DNA from: Hydrogenophaga palleronii NBRC 102513
GTDB taxonomy: Bacteria; Pseudomonadota; Gammaproteobacteria; Burkholderiales; Burkholderiaceae_C
DNA: 62,093 bases
Direction: 5' to 3'
NCBI RefSeq assembly: GCF_001571225.1
Contig: NZ_BCTJ01000026.1
Span: 1 to 62,093 of the forward strand
In this document: piece after piece, positions 8,421 to 19,365 of the stretch
Position numbering within the stretch: position 1 is the first letter of the stretch
Layout of the letters: the number at the start of each line of letters is the position of its first letter
Notes under the pieces: generated by a model
Database searches by the model: none
What the model was told of the DNA's origin: nothing
Seen by the model: the letters and a program-made list of their open reading frames with translations, nothing else
Made by a program: the position numbers and the translations under genes

Positions 8421-10916
8421 TCAGAAGTCGTAGCGCATGGCGACGTTCACGCTGCGCGGAGCGCCCCAGGTGTAGAACAGGCCCTGCGAGGTGAAGTTGG
8501 TGACGCCGGCGAAGTACTTCTTGTCGAACAGGTTGTCGATGTTGAGACTCAGGCTCAGCTGGCGATTCACCTGGTAGCGGGCCATCAGGTCGGTGACCCA
8601 GTAGGCGTCCTGGCGCAGCGTGGCCGCACCGCGGCTGGTGGAGATGGGGCTTTGCCAGCGCACGGCGGCGCCCAGCGTCAAGCCTTGCACGGCGCCCTTG
8701 TCGATGCGGTAGCTGCTGGCGAGCTTGAACTGGTGCTCGGGGGTGGTGGACGCGCTGCTCAGGTTGCTGCTGTGGAGCACGTAGCTGCCCTGCACCTGCC
8801 AGCCGCGCGCCACTTCACCCGACAGCTCCAGCTCGTAGCCGCGCCGCGACGCGCCCTGGACCGCGCGCGAGATGGTGTTGCCGTTCGCATTGATGCCGAC
8901 CGTTTCGGCCGTGTTCTCGGTGCGCATCCAGAACGCCGAGATGCTGGCGTTGAGGCGCTTGTTGAAGAACTCGCCCTTGGCACCGATCTCGGTGGTCGCG
9001 CCTTCTTCCGGGTCCAGCGTGCGCTCGTTGATGTCCTTGGCGCTCTGCGGCTTGAAGATGCTGGCGTGGCTGGCGTAGACCGAGACGTTGGGCGACACGT
9101 CCACCACCAGGCCGGCGTAGGGCGTGACCACGCCGCGCTCGCGCATGCTGTAGTTGTACCAACTGACGTCGGTCACGTCTTGCTGGTCGTAGTCGCTCAC
9201 GCGCGCGCCCACGATGAGCTTCACCGGGTCGGCGAGGTTGATGCGGCTGGTGGCGTAGACGTAGCGGTTCTTGCGGCTGAACAGGTCGTTGGAATAGGCC
9301 AGGCCGCCCCAGCCGGGTTCGACGATGGCGCCGCCGCCACCTTCGTAGGTGAGGCCGGCCGCGGTCAGCGACGAGCCCGGCGCGCTGCCGCGCTGCAGTG
9401 TGGTGCGCGCGCGCGTGATGCCGGCGCCGAGCAGCAATTCGTGCCGGCGGCCGAGCAGTTCGAACGGGCCCTGCACGTCCACGCTGACGCTGTCGTTGCG
9501 GTCGTCGATGTCGGCGTAGCGGCCGTACTGCACCGCGCCGGGCAGTGCGTACTGCAGGTAGCCGATCTTCAACTCGGGGGTGTCCACCGTGTCGCGCGCG
9601 AGTTGCAGCTTGCCCGTCCAGCCGTTGCCGAAGCGGTGCTCCAGCCGCGCGAACAGGCCCAGCGATGTCTGCTCATAGCCGCCCCAGGAGGCGCCGTTGG
9701 TGTACGAGCGCGGCATCAGCGGCACGGCCACGCCGGTGCCCGAATAGGCCTGGATGGGGGTGGTGCCCGAGCTGCCGCGCAGCTCGCGTTCCTTGTAGAT
9801 CAGGCCGCCGCTGAGCACGGTGTCGGGGGCCAGGTCGGCCTCCAGCGTGCCGTAGAGCGTGCGGGCCTGGCTGTGCTGGTTGTCGCGGAAACTGTCGGCT
9901 TCGCGGTGCGCGGCAACGAGGCGGCCGCGCAGCGTGCCGGCCGCGTTGAGCGGGCCGCTGACGTCGCCTTCGACGCGACGGCTGCCCCAACTGCCCGCAC
10001 CCGCCTTCACGTTGGCCTGGAACTCCTGCGTGGGCCGCTTGCGCACCAGGTTGACGGTGCCGCCGTAGTTGCCATCGCCATTGACCAGGCCCGAGGATCC
10101 TTTGAGCACTTCGATGCGGTCGATCTCGACCATGTCATCCAGCGTGTAGAGGGTGTGGCTGTTCCAGCCCCAGCCCGTGGACAGCAGGCGGTTGCCATCG
10201 ACCTTGAGGTTGGCCGTGGAGCCGCGCATGTTGAAGGTGGTCATGTCGCTCTGGCGGCTGACCGCCACGCCCGGCGTCTGCTCCAGCACTTCTGCCAGCG
10301 TTTCCAGCTGGAAGTCTTCCATGCGCTGGCGCGTCATGATGGTGACGGACTGCGGCGTCTCGCGCAGCGTCAGCGCCAGGCCGGTGGCGGCGCCGCTGGG
10401 GCCGGCGGCGGTGTAGCTGTCGATGCCTTCGGTGCGGCCGTTGCTCTCGGCCCTGGCCGTCACGCGCACCTCGGCCAGGGACGCGCCATCCTGGGTGGCC
10501 GCGGCGGCGGGAGCCGCTGCCACCGGTGCGGCGGCTGCCGCGCGGCGCAGCGTCCAGGTGCCGTTCTCGGCCACCACGGCCTGCAGCCCGGAGCCGGACA
10601 GCAGCGTTGCCAGCGCCTGCGCGGGGGCGTGCGGGCCCTGCACGCCGGGGCTGCTCTGGCCGCGCACCAGTTCGGGCTGGTAGACCAGCAACACGCCGGA
10701 GGCGCGCGCGAAAGCCGTCAGCGCGCCGTCCAGCGGGCCGGCGGGAATGGCGTAGGCCACGGCCGTGGCGGAGGCGGTCTGGGCCCGCGCGGCGGGCGCA
10801 GCCAGCAGACCGGTCAGCGTGAAGGCGGCGGCCAGCGCGGCGGCCAGGGTGTTGGCGGGGAAGGCGCGGCGGCGTGGCTGGGGCAGGGCGGATGGGGAGT
10901 GCAGGTGGCTGGGCAT
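8421..10916 (-). CDS. TonB-dependent siderophore receptor with signalling (STN) domain
   Basis: Outer-membrane receptor of 831 residues. It has a signal peptide (basic PRRR, then an Ala/Leu core ending APAARA), a STN domain that talks to FecR (from AIPAGPLDGAL), a plug domain (RETPQSVTIMTRQRMED) and a 22-strand barrel ending in YDF. It is the FecA/FpvA-type transducer: ligand binding signals through FecR to the sigma factor and TonB drives import. The frame stays open up to 11039, but I place the start at ATG 10916, where the signal peptide begins; there is no clear ribosome site. The ligand cannot be read from sequence. Confidence 0.88.
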   Translation of the reverse strand: MPSHLHSPSALPQPRRRAFPANTLAAALAAAFTLTGLLAAPAARAQTASATAVAYAIPAGPLDGALTAFARASGVLLVYQPELVRGQSSPGVQGPHAPAQALATLLSGSGLQAVVAENGTWTLRRAAAAAPVAAAPAAAATQDGASLAEVRVTARAESNGRTEGIDSYTAAGPSGAATGLALTLRETPQSVTIMTRQRMEDFQLETLAEVLEQTPGVAVSRQSDMTTFNMRGSTANLKVDGNRLLSTGWGWNSHTLYTLDDMVEIDRIEVLKGSSGLVNGDGNYGGTVNLVRKRPTQEFQANVKAGAGSWGSRRVEGDVSGPLNAAGTLRGRLVAAHREADSFRDNQHSQARTLYGTLEADLAPDTVLSGGLIYKERELRGSSGTTPIQAYSGTGVAVPLMPRSYTNGASWGGYEQTSLGLFARLEHRFGNGWTGKLQLARDTVDTPELKIGYLQYALPGAVQYGRYADIDDRNDSVSVDVQGPFELLGRRHELLLGAGITRARTTLQRGSAPGSSLTAAGLTYEGGGGAIVEPGWGGLAYSNDLFSRKNRYVYATSRINLADPVKLIVGARVSDYDQQDVTDVSWYNYSMRERGVVTPYAGLVVDVSPNVSVYASHASIFKPQSAKDINERTLDPEEGATTEIGAKGEFFNKRLNASISAFWMRTENTAETVGINANGNTISRAVQGASRRGYELELSGEVARGWQVQGSYVLHSSNLSSASTTPEHQFKLASSYRIDKGAVQGLTLGAAVRWQSPISTSRGAATLRQDAYWVTDLMARYQVNRQLSLSLNIDNLFDKKYFAGVTNFTSQGLFYTWGAPRSVNVAMRYDF

Positions 10917-11031
10917 GTGTCTTGGAAAGGAGGAAGGGGAAAGAGGCTCTCCCTTCCTTGACGCACGAGCGGCCAAAAGGTACAGACCGGCAGCACGTCG
11001 CCGCGCGTTTTTTTCTGGAAGCGCTCTCTCG

Positions 11032-12006
11032 TCAGCCAACCGGCCCGATGCGCACCCAGTACTTCACCGGCACCTGCACCCGCACCGGCAGCGCCTGCAC
11101 CAGCGCCAGCAGGATGCGGTCGGTGTCGGCCAGCGGGAACACGCCCGAGAGCCGCATGCCGGCCACCTCGGGCGCGACCTGGAGCAGGCCGGGGCGGTAA
11201 CGGCGCAGTTCGGCGATGAAGGCGTCGAGCCGCATGTCGGAGGCGATCAGCAGGCCCTCCACCCAGGCCGGCGCCGGAGCCGGGGGCAAGGCCTCGGCTG
11301 CGCTGTCGCCGGTGCGCAGCCGTGCGGTCTGGCCGGCGTGCATGTGCAGCGCCGTGCCGCCCGTGGCCTGCAGGTCCACCGCGCCTTCAAACACCTCGAC
11401 GCGGGTCGCATGCGCCTGAGGGCCGTCGCGGTCGTGGCGCACCGTGAAGCGTGTGCCCAGGGCCTGGGCCCGTCCGGCCGGGGTGTCCACCACGAAGGGG
11501 CGGTCGAGGGGCAAGGTGTCTGCCGCGGTGCGCACCAGCAGTTCGCCGGCATGCAGCCGCAGCCGGCGCAGCGTGCTGCTGAAATCGACATCCAGCGCGG
11601 TGGCGGTGTTCAGCAGCAACTCGGTGCCATCGGGCAGTTGCAGCCGGCGTTGTTCACCCTTGGCGGTGCGCAACTCGGCCAGCCAACCCTGGGCGGCCAG
11701 GTGTTCGTGGCCGAGGTGGACAGCCAGGCCCGCCACGGCCAGCGAGGCCATGCCGCCCAGCACACGCCGGCGTTGCACCCGGCCGCGCACATCCACCAGG
11801 GCCGGTGCCAGGCCGGGGGCCTGCACGCGCCAGCGCGCGTCGGTGGCCTCCACGTGGCGCCAGGCCTGTTCGTGCAGCGGGTCGGCGTCGCGCCAGCGCT
11901 GCCACTGGGTGCGGCTGGCGGTGGTGGCTTCGCCGGACCACAGGTGCACCAGCCAGCCGACGGCGGCGTCCACCACCGGCGCCGGCAAGGGGGCGGGCTG
12001 CGTCAT
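11032..12006 (-). CDS. FecR-type anti-sigma regulator
   Basis: 324 residues: a cytoplasmic DUF4880-like N-terminus with the W-rich sigma-binding part (about 12-50), one membrane helix (about 90-110, LGGMASLAVAGLAVHLG), and a periplasmic FecR domain and C-terminal STN-contacting region. It relays receptor occupancy to the sigma factor. The ATG at 12006 overlaps the sigma-factor stop (ATGA), so the pair is translationally coupled. A longer open frame to 12186 overlaps the sigma gene and was rejected. Confidence 0.9.
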   Translation of the reverse strand: MTQPAPLPAPVVDAAVGWLVHLWSGEATTASRTQWQRWRDADPLHEQAWRHVEATDARWRVQAPGLAPALVDVRGRVQRRRVLGGMASLAVAGLAVHLGHEHLAAQGWLAELRTAKGEQRRLQLPDGTELLLNTATALDVDFSSTLRRLRLHAGELLVRTAADTLPLDRPFVVDTPAGRAQALGTRFTVRHDRDGPQAHATRVEVFEGAVDLQATGGTALHMHAGQTARLRTGDSAAEALPPAPAPAWVEGLLIASDMRLDAFIAELRRYRPGLLQVAPEVAGMRLSGVFPLADTDRILLALVQALPVRVQVPVKYWVRIGPVG

Positions 12007-12503
12007 GCCGCGGCCTCGGGGAAATAACAATGCCGGATCGCTCGTGCCATGTACTGCTTGACCGAGCTGAGCGAGACCCCGAGCCGCTCGGCAATCTCGG
12101 CATAGGGCATGCCATCGAGCTGCGCCCACAGGAAAGCCTGTCGCACCCTGGCCGGCAGGCCGTCGAGGATGCGGTCGATCTCGCACAGGGTTTCGAGCAC
12201 GATGGCGCGCTCTTCCGGCGAGGGCGCCAGCGCCTCGGGCAAGCGCGCCAGCGCGTCGACGTAAGCGCGCTCGACCTCGCGCCGCCGCAGGTGACTCAGC
12301 ATCACATGCCGGGCCACCGTGGTCAGGAAGGCGCGCGGTTCGCGGATCTGCTCCAGCGCCTGGCGCGACTCGATCACCCGCAGGTAGGTGTCTTGCGCGA
12401 AGTCTGCCGCATCACCGGCATGGCCGAGGTGCCGGTACAGCCAGCCCCGCAGCCAGCCATGGTGCTGCTGGTAGAGCTGGGTGAGGGAGTGTTGCGGCGT
12501 CAC
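12003..12503 (-). CDS. FecI-like ECF sigma factor
   Basis: 166-residue extracytoplasmic-function sigma factor. Region 2 includes [12 protein letters not shown]; region 4 includes [17 protein letters not shown] and a helix-turn-helix [22 protein letters not shown]. The start is GTG at 12503. It heads the unit sigma-FecR-receptor-YncE, and a Fur-box-like palindrome lies 9-30 bases upstream, so iron limitation should induce it. The target promoter is presumably that of the receptor gene. Confidence 0.92.
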   Translation of the reverse strand: MTPQHSLTQLYQQHHGWLRGWLYRHLGHAGDAADFAQDTYLRVIESRQALEQIREPRAFLTTVARHVMLSHLRRREVERAYVDALARLPEALAPSPEERAIVLETLCEIDRILDGLPARVRQAFLWAQLDGMPYAEIAERLGVSLSSVKQYMARAIRHCYFPEAAA

Positions 12504-12511
12504 GGCGGTTA

Positions 12512-12533
12512 GATGCGAAAGATTCGCATTATC
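12512..12533 (-). promoter_or_regulatory. Fur box upstream of fecI-like gene
   Basis: On the minus strand the site reads GATAATGCGAAT followed by CTTTCGCATC, an inverted repeat matching the Fur consensus pattern (GATAATGATAAT and its mirror). It lies just before the sigma-factor GTG. Iron-loaded Fur would block transcription of the whole unit. Confidence 0.75.
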
Positions 12534-12577
12534 ACACCCCGCCGCAGGCGGGTGTGACCGCCCTCAGGCGATGCCGT

Positions 12578-14310
<1,733 letters not shown>

Positions 14311-14337
14311 GGGGTCTCCTGAGACGCTGCACTCTAC

Positions 14338-14355
14338 ACTGTTTTTGTGTACAGT
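14338..14355. promoter_or_regulatory. LexA (SOS) box
   Basis: ACTGT at 14338-14342, eight AT-rich bases and ACAGT at 14351-14355: a full CTGT-N8-ACAG site with symmetric flanks. It is 9 bases before the ATG of the radical SAM gene and 28 bases before the divergent ABC ATPase start, so LexA could repress either or both. Confidence 0.85.
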
Positions 14356-14364
14356 CGTCTTCCC

Positions 14365-15459
14365 ATGCCGAACGTCCACATTCCCATTCAGGCCATCAAG
14401 GGCCGGGGCGTCAGCCACCGGCAGGCGCACCGCTTAGAGGCGGTGGCGCGCGATGCCTTCGACGATGGCTGGGGTGCATTGGACGAGGCCGCACTGGCGC
14501 GGGGCGAGGCGCCACCGCCGGTGACCGAGGTGCGCTGGGAAGACTGCAAGAGCGCCATCAGCCACAACGATTCGCCCGACGTCGGCTTCAACCTCGGCCT
14601 CAATCCCTACCGGGGTTGTGAGCACGGCTGCATTTATTGCTACGCGCGGCCGACCCACAGTTACCTCAACCTGTCGCCCGGGCTGGACTTTGAAACGCGG
14701 CTGATCGCCAAGCGCAACATCGCCGCCGTGCTGCGGCGCGAGCTGGCGAGCCCGCGCCACGTGCCGGGCCTGCTGGCCATCGGCACAGTGACCGACGCCT
14801 ACCAGCCGGTCGAGCGCGAATGGAGGCTCACCCGCGCCTGCCTGGAGGTGCTGGCCGAGGCGAAACACCCGCTGGCCATCGTCACCAAGGGCAGTGGCGT
14901 GGAGCGCGACATCGACATCCTCGCGCCGATGGCGGCGCAGGGCCTGGCCGCGGTCTACATGACCATCACCACGCTGGACGGCCCGCTGGCGCGCCGCCTG
15001 GAGCCACGCGCGGCCGCGCCCCACCGGCGCTTGCGCACGCTGCGCACCCTGGCCGATGCCGGCATTCCGGTGGGGGTGAGCGTGGCGCCGCAGATTCCCT
15101 TCATCAACGACGACATGGAGCAGGTGCTCGAAGCGGCCTGGGAGGCCGGTGCGCGGCGCGCTTTCTACACCGTGCTGCGCCTGCCCTGGGAGGTTGGCCC
15201 GATGTTCCGGCAGTGGCTGGAGCAGCATTACCCGGACCGCGCGGCGCGTGTCATGGCACGTGTGCAGGAGATGCGCGGCGGCAAGGACTACGACGCCGAC
15301 TTTTCGCAGCGCATGCGCGGGCAGGGCGTCTGGGCCGACCTGATCCGCCAGCGCTTCCACAAGACCTGTGCGCGCCTGGGCTACCACACCGAGCGCGAGC
15401 CGCTCAACACCTCGCTGTTCAATCCGCAGGCGCTGCGTGCGCAGCAGGAACTGTTCTGA
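14365..15459 (+). CDS. PA0069-family radical SAM protein (SplB-like)
   Basis: 364 residues. The radical SAM cluster motif is [11 protein letters not shown] (Cys85, Cys89, Cys92: CX3CX2C), followed by a TIM-barrel core with [11 protein letters not shown] and [10 protein letters not shown], as in spore photoproduct lyase relatives. The reaction is unknown; repair of damaged nucleic acid is a guess supported by the LexA box directly upstream. I chose ATG 14365 because an upstream in-frame GTG (14347) lies inside that operator. No Shine-Dalgarno is evident, so a leaderless or short-leader message is possible. Confidence 0.9.
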   Translation: MPNVHIPIQAIKGRGVSHRQAHRLEAVARDAFDDGWGALDEAALARGEAPPPVTEVRWEDCKSAISHNDSPDVGFNLGLNPYRGCEHGCIYCYARPTHSYLNLSPGLDFETRLIAKRNIAAVLRRELASPRHVPGLLAIGTVTDAYQPVEREWRLTRACLEVLAEAKHPLAIVTKGSGVERDIDILAPMAAQGLAAVYMTITTLDGPLARRLEPRAAAPHRRLRTLRTLADAGIPVGVSVAPQIPFINDDMEQVLEAAWEAGARRAFYTVLRLPWEVGPMFRQWLEQHYPDRAARVMARVQEMRGGKDYDADFSQRMRGQGVWADLIRQRFHKTCARLGYHTEREPLNTSLFNPQALRAQQELF

Positions 15460-15500
15460 ATTCTTGGCGCTGAACGGTGAGCGCTGGGCGCCGCCCGGCC

Positions 15501-16145
15501 TCAGCCTTCCACGCTCAAACCCAGCCGGCCCAGCCGGTGCGCCAGCTCCACGGTGGACTGCACCTGCAGCTTGCCGAAGATGTTGGCGCGGTGGAACTCC
15601 ACCGTGCGCTGGGTGATGCCGAGATGGTCGGCAATGTTCTTGTTGTAGTGGCCCTGCAGCACCTCGCGCAGCACCTCACGCTCGCGCCCGCTCAGCGCCG
15701 CCACGGCCTGTTGCAGGCGCAGGCGTTCCTGTTCGTTGTGCTGCTGTTCGATGGCCGCCTGCCGCGCGGCCGCCACCTTGTCCACCAGCAGGTTGTTCTG
15801 GAAAGGCTTCTCCAGAAAATCCCAGGCACCGTTCTTCACCGCGGCCACGGCCATGCTGACGTCGCCATGGCCGGTCAGGAACAGCACCGGCCAGGGCCAG
15901 GCCATGGCCTTGAGGCGCTCGAAGGTGGCCAGGCCCGAGAGCGGCTCCATGCGGATGTCCAGCAGCAGGACGCAGCAGTCGGCCTTCACCGTGCCGCTGC
16001 GCAGCGCCTGCAGAAAACTCTCGCCGCCGTTCCAGGGGTGTGCCACGAGGCCGCGCGATTCGAGCAGCCACACCATGCCGTCGCGGAAATCCGCGTCGTC
16101 ATCGACCACGTGCACGGGAGGGTTCAGGGGTTCAGGGGCAGCCAC
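15501..16145 (-). CDS. dctR: FixJ/NarL-type response regulator (DctR-like)
   Basis: 214 residues: a receiver domain with acidic pocket DDD at 15-17, phospho-acceptor Asp63 in LLLDIRM, a Thr in FLTGHGD and Lys in EKPF, then a LuxR-type helix-turn-helix (LSGREREVL... GITQRTVEFHRANI). FixJ-type partners of DctS control C4-dicarboxylate uptake in Rhodobacter and relatives. The GTG start at 16145 overlaps the kinase gene end by 22 bases. The likely target is the dctA promoter at about 19.2 kb. Confidence 0.88.
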   Translation of the reverse strand: MAAPEPLNPPVHVVDDDADFRDGMVWLLESRGLVAHPWNGGESFLQALRSGTVKADCCVLLLDIRMEPLSGLATFERLKAMAWPWPVLFLTGHGDVSMAVAAVKNGAWDFLEKPFQNNLLVDKVAAARQAAIEQQHNEQERLRLQQAVAALSGREREVLREVLQGHYNKNIADHLGITQRTVEFHRANIFGKLQVQSTVELAHRLGRLGLSVEG

Positions 16146-18109
16146 AGCGTGAATTGTGCCCCCAGCAGGTCCGGGCTCCTGGCGAGTTCGATACGGCCGT
16201 GGTGCGCCTCGGCGATGGAGCGGCTGATCGCCAGCCCCATGCCCATGCCGCCGGGGCGGTGGCTGCTGAAGGCGTCGAACACCTTGGTGGCCTGATCGGG
16301 TGGCACGCCCGGCCCGTTGTCAGACACCCGCACGCCAACCTGGCCGCTGCCGGGCGGCATCACCAGTTCCACCCGCACGCAGGGTGTGGCGTGCTCTCCG
16401 AGTGGTGCCCACTGGCCGGCGTTGACGACCAGGTTGCGCAAGGCGTGCTCCAGCAGCATGGCGTCGGCGGGCACCACCGGGCCGTCGCCGCCGGGCAGGT
16501 CGAGCACCCGTTGCACGCCCTCGGGCAGGTCTGCGCCCGCTGCCACCCGCGCCACGAAGGGCGCGAGCGCCAGGGGCTGGCGCGTCATTTCCTGGCGGCG
16601 CGCGAAGGCGTTGACGCGCTGGATCACGCGGCCGGTTTTCTCCGCCATGTGTTCGATGCGCTCGACCACCGGAACGATCTCGTCGTAGCCGATGCGCTGC
16701 TCGCGCATGCGGTTGAGCAGGCCGGTGGCAAAGCTGCTGAGTGCGCCCAGCGGCTGGTTGAGTTCGTGCGCCAGCGTCGAGGCCACCTCGCCCACCGCCA
16801 CCAGGCGGCCCGAGGCTTCCAGTTGCGCCTGCTGCTGCGCGGCCAGCCGCTCGATGCGCTGGCGTTCGGTGATGTCGAGCACCGAGCCGATCCAGCCGGC
16901 CACCTCGCCGCTGGCCAGCAAGAGGGGTGCACCGTGGGCCAGCACCTCGATGCGTTGCCCGTCGCGGTGCTGCAGCTGCCAGGCGTGCCCCAGTTGCTGG
17001 CTGTCGGGGTCGCTGGCGGCTTCGCGCAGGCGTTCAAACGGATTGCCCTGTTCGGGTGGCCAGCAGGGCAGTGGTGTGCCGGCATCCGCGGCCAGCCGCA
17101 GCAGCTCTTGCGGAGACCAGCCGACCAGGCGACCGAAGGCCTGGTTGACGTGGATCAGCCGGCCATCGCGGTCCCAGGCGCACAGGCCGAGCGGCACCGA
17201 GCGCTCCATGGCGCTGCGCAAGGCCAGCTGGGTCTGCAGCCGCGCCTCGGTGCGCTGGCGGCGCCGGTTGTCGCGCCACAGGCGCGCCAGCGCCAGCAGC
17301 ATGCCGGCCAGGCAGACCAGGGCCATGGCGAAGAACGCGCGCGGTGCCAGCGGCGCCTGGTCGCCCAGGGCCTGCACCTGCAGCGCCAGCCGCGCGCCCG
17401 GCAGGTTGATGGGGGCGATGAAGCTGTCCAGCCCGGGCGGTGCGTCGTCGTCGGCCAGGGCCACCCGGTGGTCCTGCAGGAACCAGTCGGGCAGGGTGTC
17501 GGCCAGCAGCCGGTCCAGCGCCACGGCTGCCACATAGTCGCCGACGAAGCGGCCCTGCTCGAAGCCGGGCACCGCCAGCCAGAGCCATGGGCTCTCTGCC
17601 TGCGTGGCCGTGGCCAGCGGCCCGGCGTAGGCCGCGCGCTGCAGGCCGCGTGTGGTGTCCAGCATGGTGGCCAGAGCCTCGGCCGCGCCCGGTGCCAGCG
17701 TGTGTGCCGGCAGCACGGCGGCCGGTGCACGGCCCGCCGGCACCCAGCCATGGAAAGCCACCTGCCCGGGCCGTTGCCACCATGGGCCGCCCAGCCCGCT
17801 GGTGCGTGCGGGCCCGTCGGCGCCCTGCGCCCGCAGCGCGAGCACACCGAGGTCGGCTTCGAGCCGGCGCAGGTGAAAACGCAGGGTCTGGTCCAGCCAC
17901 TGCGCGTCGGCCGTGCGTTGCCGGTCGGCCTCTTGCAGTTCTTCGGCGCGCAGGTACAGCACCATCAGCACCGCGGAGGTGGCAACCAGCAGCAGCAGGG
18001 CGACCAGCCAGCCCAGGGCGCGCCGCGTCAGGGCCGACGCGTGGCGCGTGTCCAGGTCCAGCGTGTCGACGTCGGGCAGTGGAGCGGGTGGGGCGGCGGC
18101 GGGTGGCAT
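16124..18109 (-). CDS. dctS: Sensor histidine kinase (DctS-like)
   Basis: 661-residue membrane kinase: an N-terminal helix (about 35-58), a large periplasmic sensor region, a second helix (about 258-278), a PAS domain (LCAWDRDGRLIHVNQAF), a HisKA helix with the phospho-accepting His448 in AHELNQPLG, and an HATPase domain with N and G boxes (VSDNGPG, GGMGMGLAISR). Architecture and context match DctS, which senses C4-dicarboxylates. It is coupled to the response regulator and starts 26 bases from the divergent DctP gene, so its promoter must lie in that gap or within the neighbours. Confidence 0.88.
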   Translation of the reverse strand: MPPAAAPPAPLPDVDTLDLDTRHASALTRRALGWLVALLLLVATSAVLMVLYLRAEELQEADRQRTADAQWLDQTLRFHLRRLEADLGVLALRAQGADGPARTSGLGGPWWQRPGQVAFHGWVPAGRAPAAVLPAHTLAPGAAEALATMLDTTRGLQRAAYAGPLATATQAESPWLWLAVPGFEQGRFVGDYVAAVALDRLLADTLPDWFLQDHRVALADDDAPPGLDSFIAPINLPGARLALQVQALGDQAPLAPRAFFAMALVCLAGMLLALARLWRDNRRRQRTEARLQTQLALRSAMERSVPLGLCAWDRDGRLIHVNQAFGRLVGWSPQELLRLAADAGTPLPCWPPEQGNPFERLREAASDPDSQQLGHAWQLQHRDGQRIEVLAHGAPLLLASGEVAGWIGSVLDITERQRIERLAAQQQAQLEASGRLVAVGEVASTLAHELNQPLGALSSFATGLLNRMREQRIGYDEIVPVVERIEHMAEKTGRVIQRVNAFARRQEMTRQPLALAPFVARVAAGADLPEGVQRVLDLPGGDGPVVPADAMLLEHALRNLVVNAGQWAPLGEHATPCVRVELVMPPGSGQVGVRVSDNGPGVPPDQATKVFDAFSSHRPGGMGMGLAISRSIAEAHHGRIELARSPDLLGAQFTLWLPLNP

Positions 18110-18135
18110 GGTGAAGAGGCCCTAGCATAGCGAGC

Positions 18136-19176
18136 ATGTTCCCGCCGGCCACACCACCCCGCTTCGATCAGCTGTGCCGCCGCGCCTGGCTGGGCGCCGG
18201 TCTGGCCGCGGTCGCCACGCTGGCCGCACCCGCGCTGGCGGCGCGGCGCCAGCCGCTGCGGCTGCGCTTCTCGCACGTGGTGGCGCCGGACACGCCCAAG
18301 GGCCGCATGGCGCAGCGCTTCCAGGACCTGGTGCACCAGCGCGCGGGCGAACGCATCCGCGTGCAGGTGCACCCGGACTCCAGCCTGTACGGCGACGACG
18401 ACGAGATGGAGGCGCTGCGCCTGGGCGCGGTGGAGATGCTGGCGCCGTCCCTCTCCAAGTTCGGCATGGCGGGTGTGCCGGAGTTCGACGTGTTTGATCT
18501 GCCCTACCTGTTCAATGACCTGGTGCAGGTGCGCCGCGTCACGCAGGGTGCGGTGGGGCGCGAGCTGCTGCAGCGGCTGGCGCGCCAGCAAATGCTGGGC
18601 CTGGGTTACCTGGACAACGGCTTCAAGCAGATGAGCGCCCTGCGCCCGCTGCTGCAACCGGCCGACTTCCAGCACCTGCGGGTGCGCGTGCAGGCGCCCG
18701 GCGTGCTGCAGGCGCAGATGCAGGCCTGGGGCGCGCGCGCCGTGGTGCTGCCCTTTGCCGAAACCCAGCGCGCCCTGGCGGGGGGTGTGGTGGACGCGGC
18801 CGAGAACCCGCTGTCCAACTTCCTCACCCAGGGGCTGGCGCCCTGGCAACCGCACGTGAGCCTGACCGGCCACGGTTACCTGGGGTATGCGGTGGTGGCC
18901 AACCCGCGTTTCTGGAGCAGCCTGGCGCGGGCAGACCGGACGCTGCTCGGCGAGGCGCTGGCCGAGGCGCTGGAGAGCGGCAACCGGCTGTCTGCCGAGC
19001 TGGACTCGCAGGCCCTGCATCACCTGCGGCAGATGCCGGGCGTGCAGCTGCACGTCGTGCCCGAGGCCACGCGCGAGGCCTTGCGCGTGGCGGCGCAGCC
19101 GGTGCATGCCGGCCTGCAGCGCCGGCTCGGCACCGGCCTGCTGGATGCGGTGCGCCGCGCATTGAAGACGGCCTGA
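18136..19176 (+). CDS. dctP: TRAP-type dicarboxylate-binding protein (DctP), orphan
   Basis: 346 residues with an N-terminal Arg-Arg and hydrophobic signal (WLGAGLAAVATLAAPALA), then a DctP fold: LRFSHVVAPDTPKG, ALRLGAVEMLAPS, VPEFDVFDLPYLFND, LRVRVQAPGVLQ and GVVDAAENPLSN. It is a periplasmic ligand binder. No DctQ or DctM membrane subunits are nearby; instead the gene sits between a DctS-like kinase and DctA. It may therefore act as a co-sensor rather than a transporter subunit. ATG 18136 has a weak ribosome site. Confidence 0.88.
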   Translation: MFPPATPPRFDQLCRRAWLGAGLAAVATLAAPALAARRQPLRLRFSHVVAPDTPKGRMAQRFQDLVHQRAGERIRVQVHPDSSLYGDDDEMEALRLGAVEMLAPSLSKFGMAGVPEFDVFDLPYLFNDLVQVRRVTQGAVGRELLQRLARQQMLGLGYLDNGFKQMSALRPLLQPADFQHLRVRVQAPGVLQAQMQAWGARAVVLPFAETQRALAGGVVDAAENPLSNFLTQGLAPWQPHVSLTGHGYLGYAVVANPRFWSSLARADRTLLGEALAEALESGNRLSAELDSQALHHLRQMPGVQLHVVPEATREALRVAAQPVHAGLQRRLGTGLLDAVRRALKTA

Positions 19177-19205
19177 GCCTGGCCTGAACCGGGCCGGCGC
19201 CCCCT

Positions 19206-19266
19206 GTACGTAGTAGTACGCCTGTTGAACGCCACAGTTGGCGCGGGCGAGCGCGCTGCGTATCGT
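19206..19266 (+). promoter_or_regulatory. Candidate dctA promoter with paired GTAC operator
   Basis: GTACGTAGTAGTAC (19206-19219) places two GTAC palindromes exactly 10 bases apart, on one helix face. Downstream is a plausible sigma-70 promoter, TTGGCG (19238-19243), 17-base spacer, TATCGT (19261-19266). The GTAC pair would centre near -60 from the inferred start, a normal activator position. DctR binding is inference. Confidence 0.4.
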
Positions 19267-19365
19267 GCCGGCTGTCCCGCCAAGGGGACGCGCGGCCTCT
19301 CAGCCTCTGGCGGTGGGTGGCCATTCCCACATCGAACAAGGCCACCAAGGCCCGGAGACAACACC

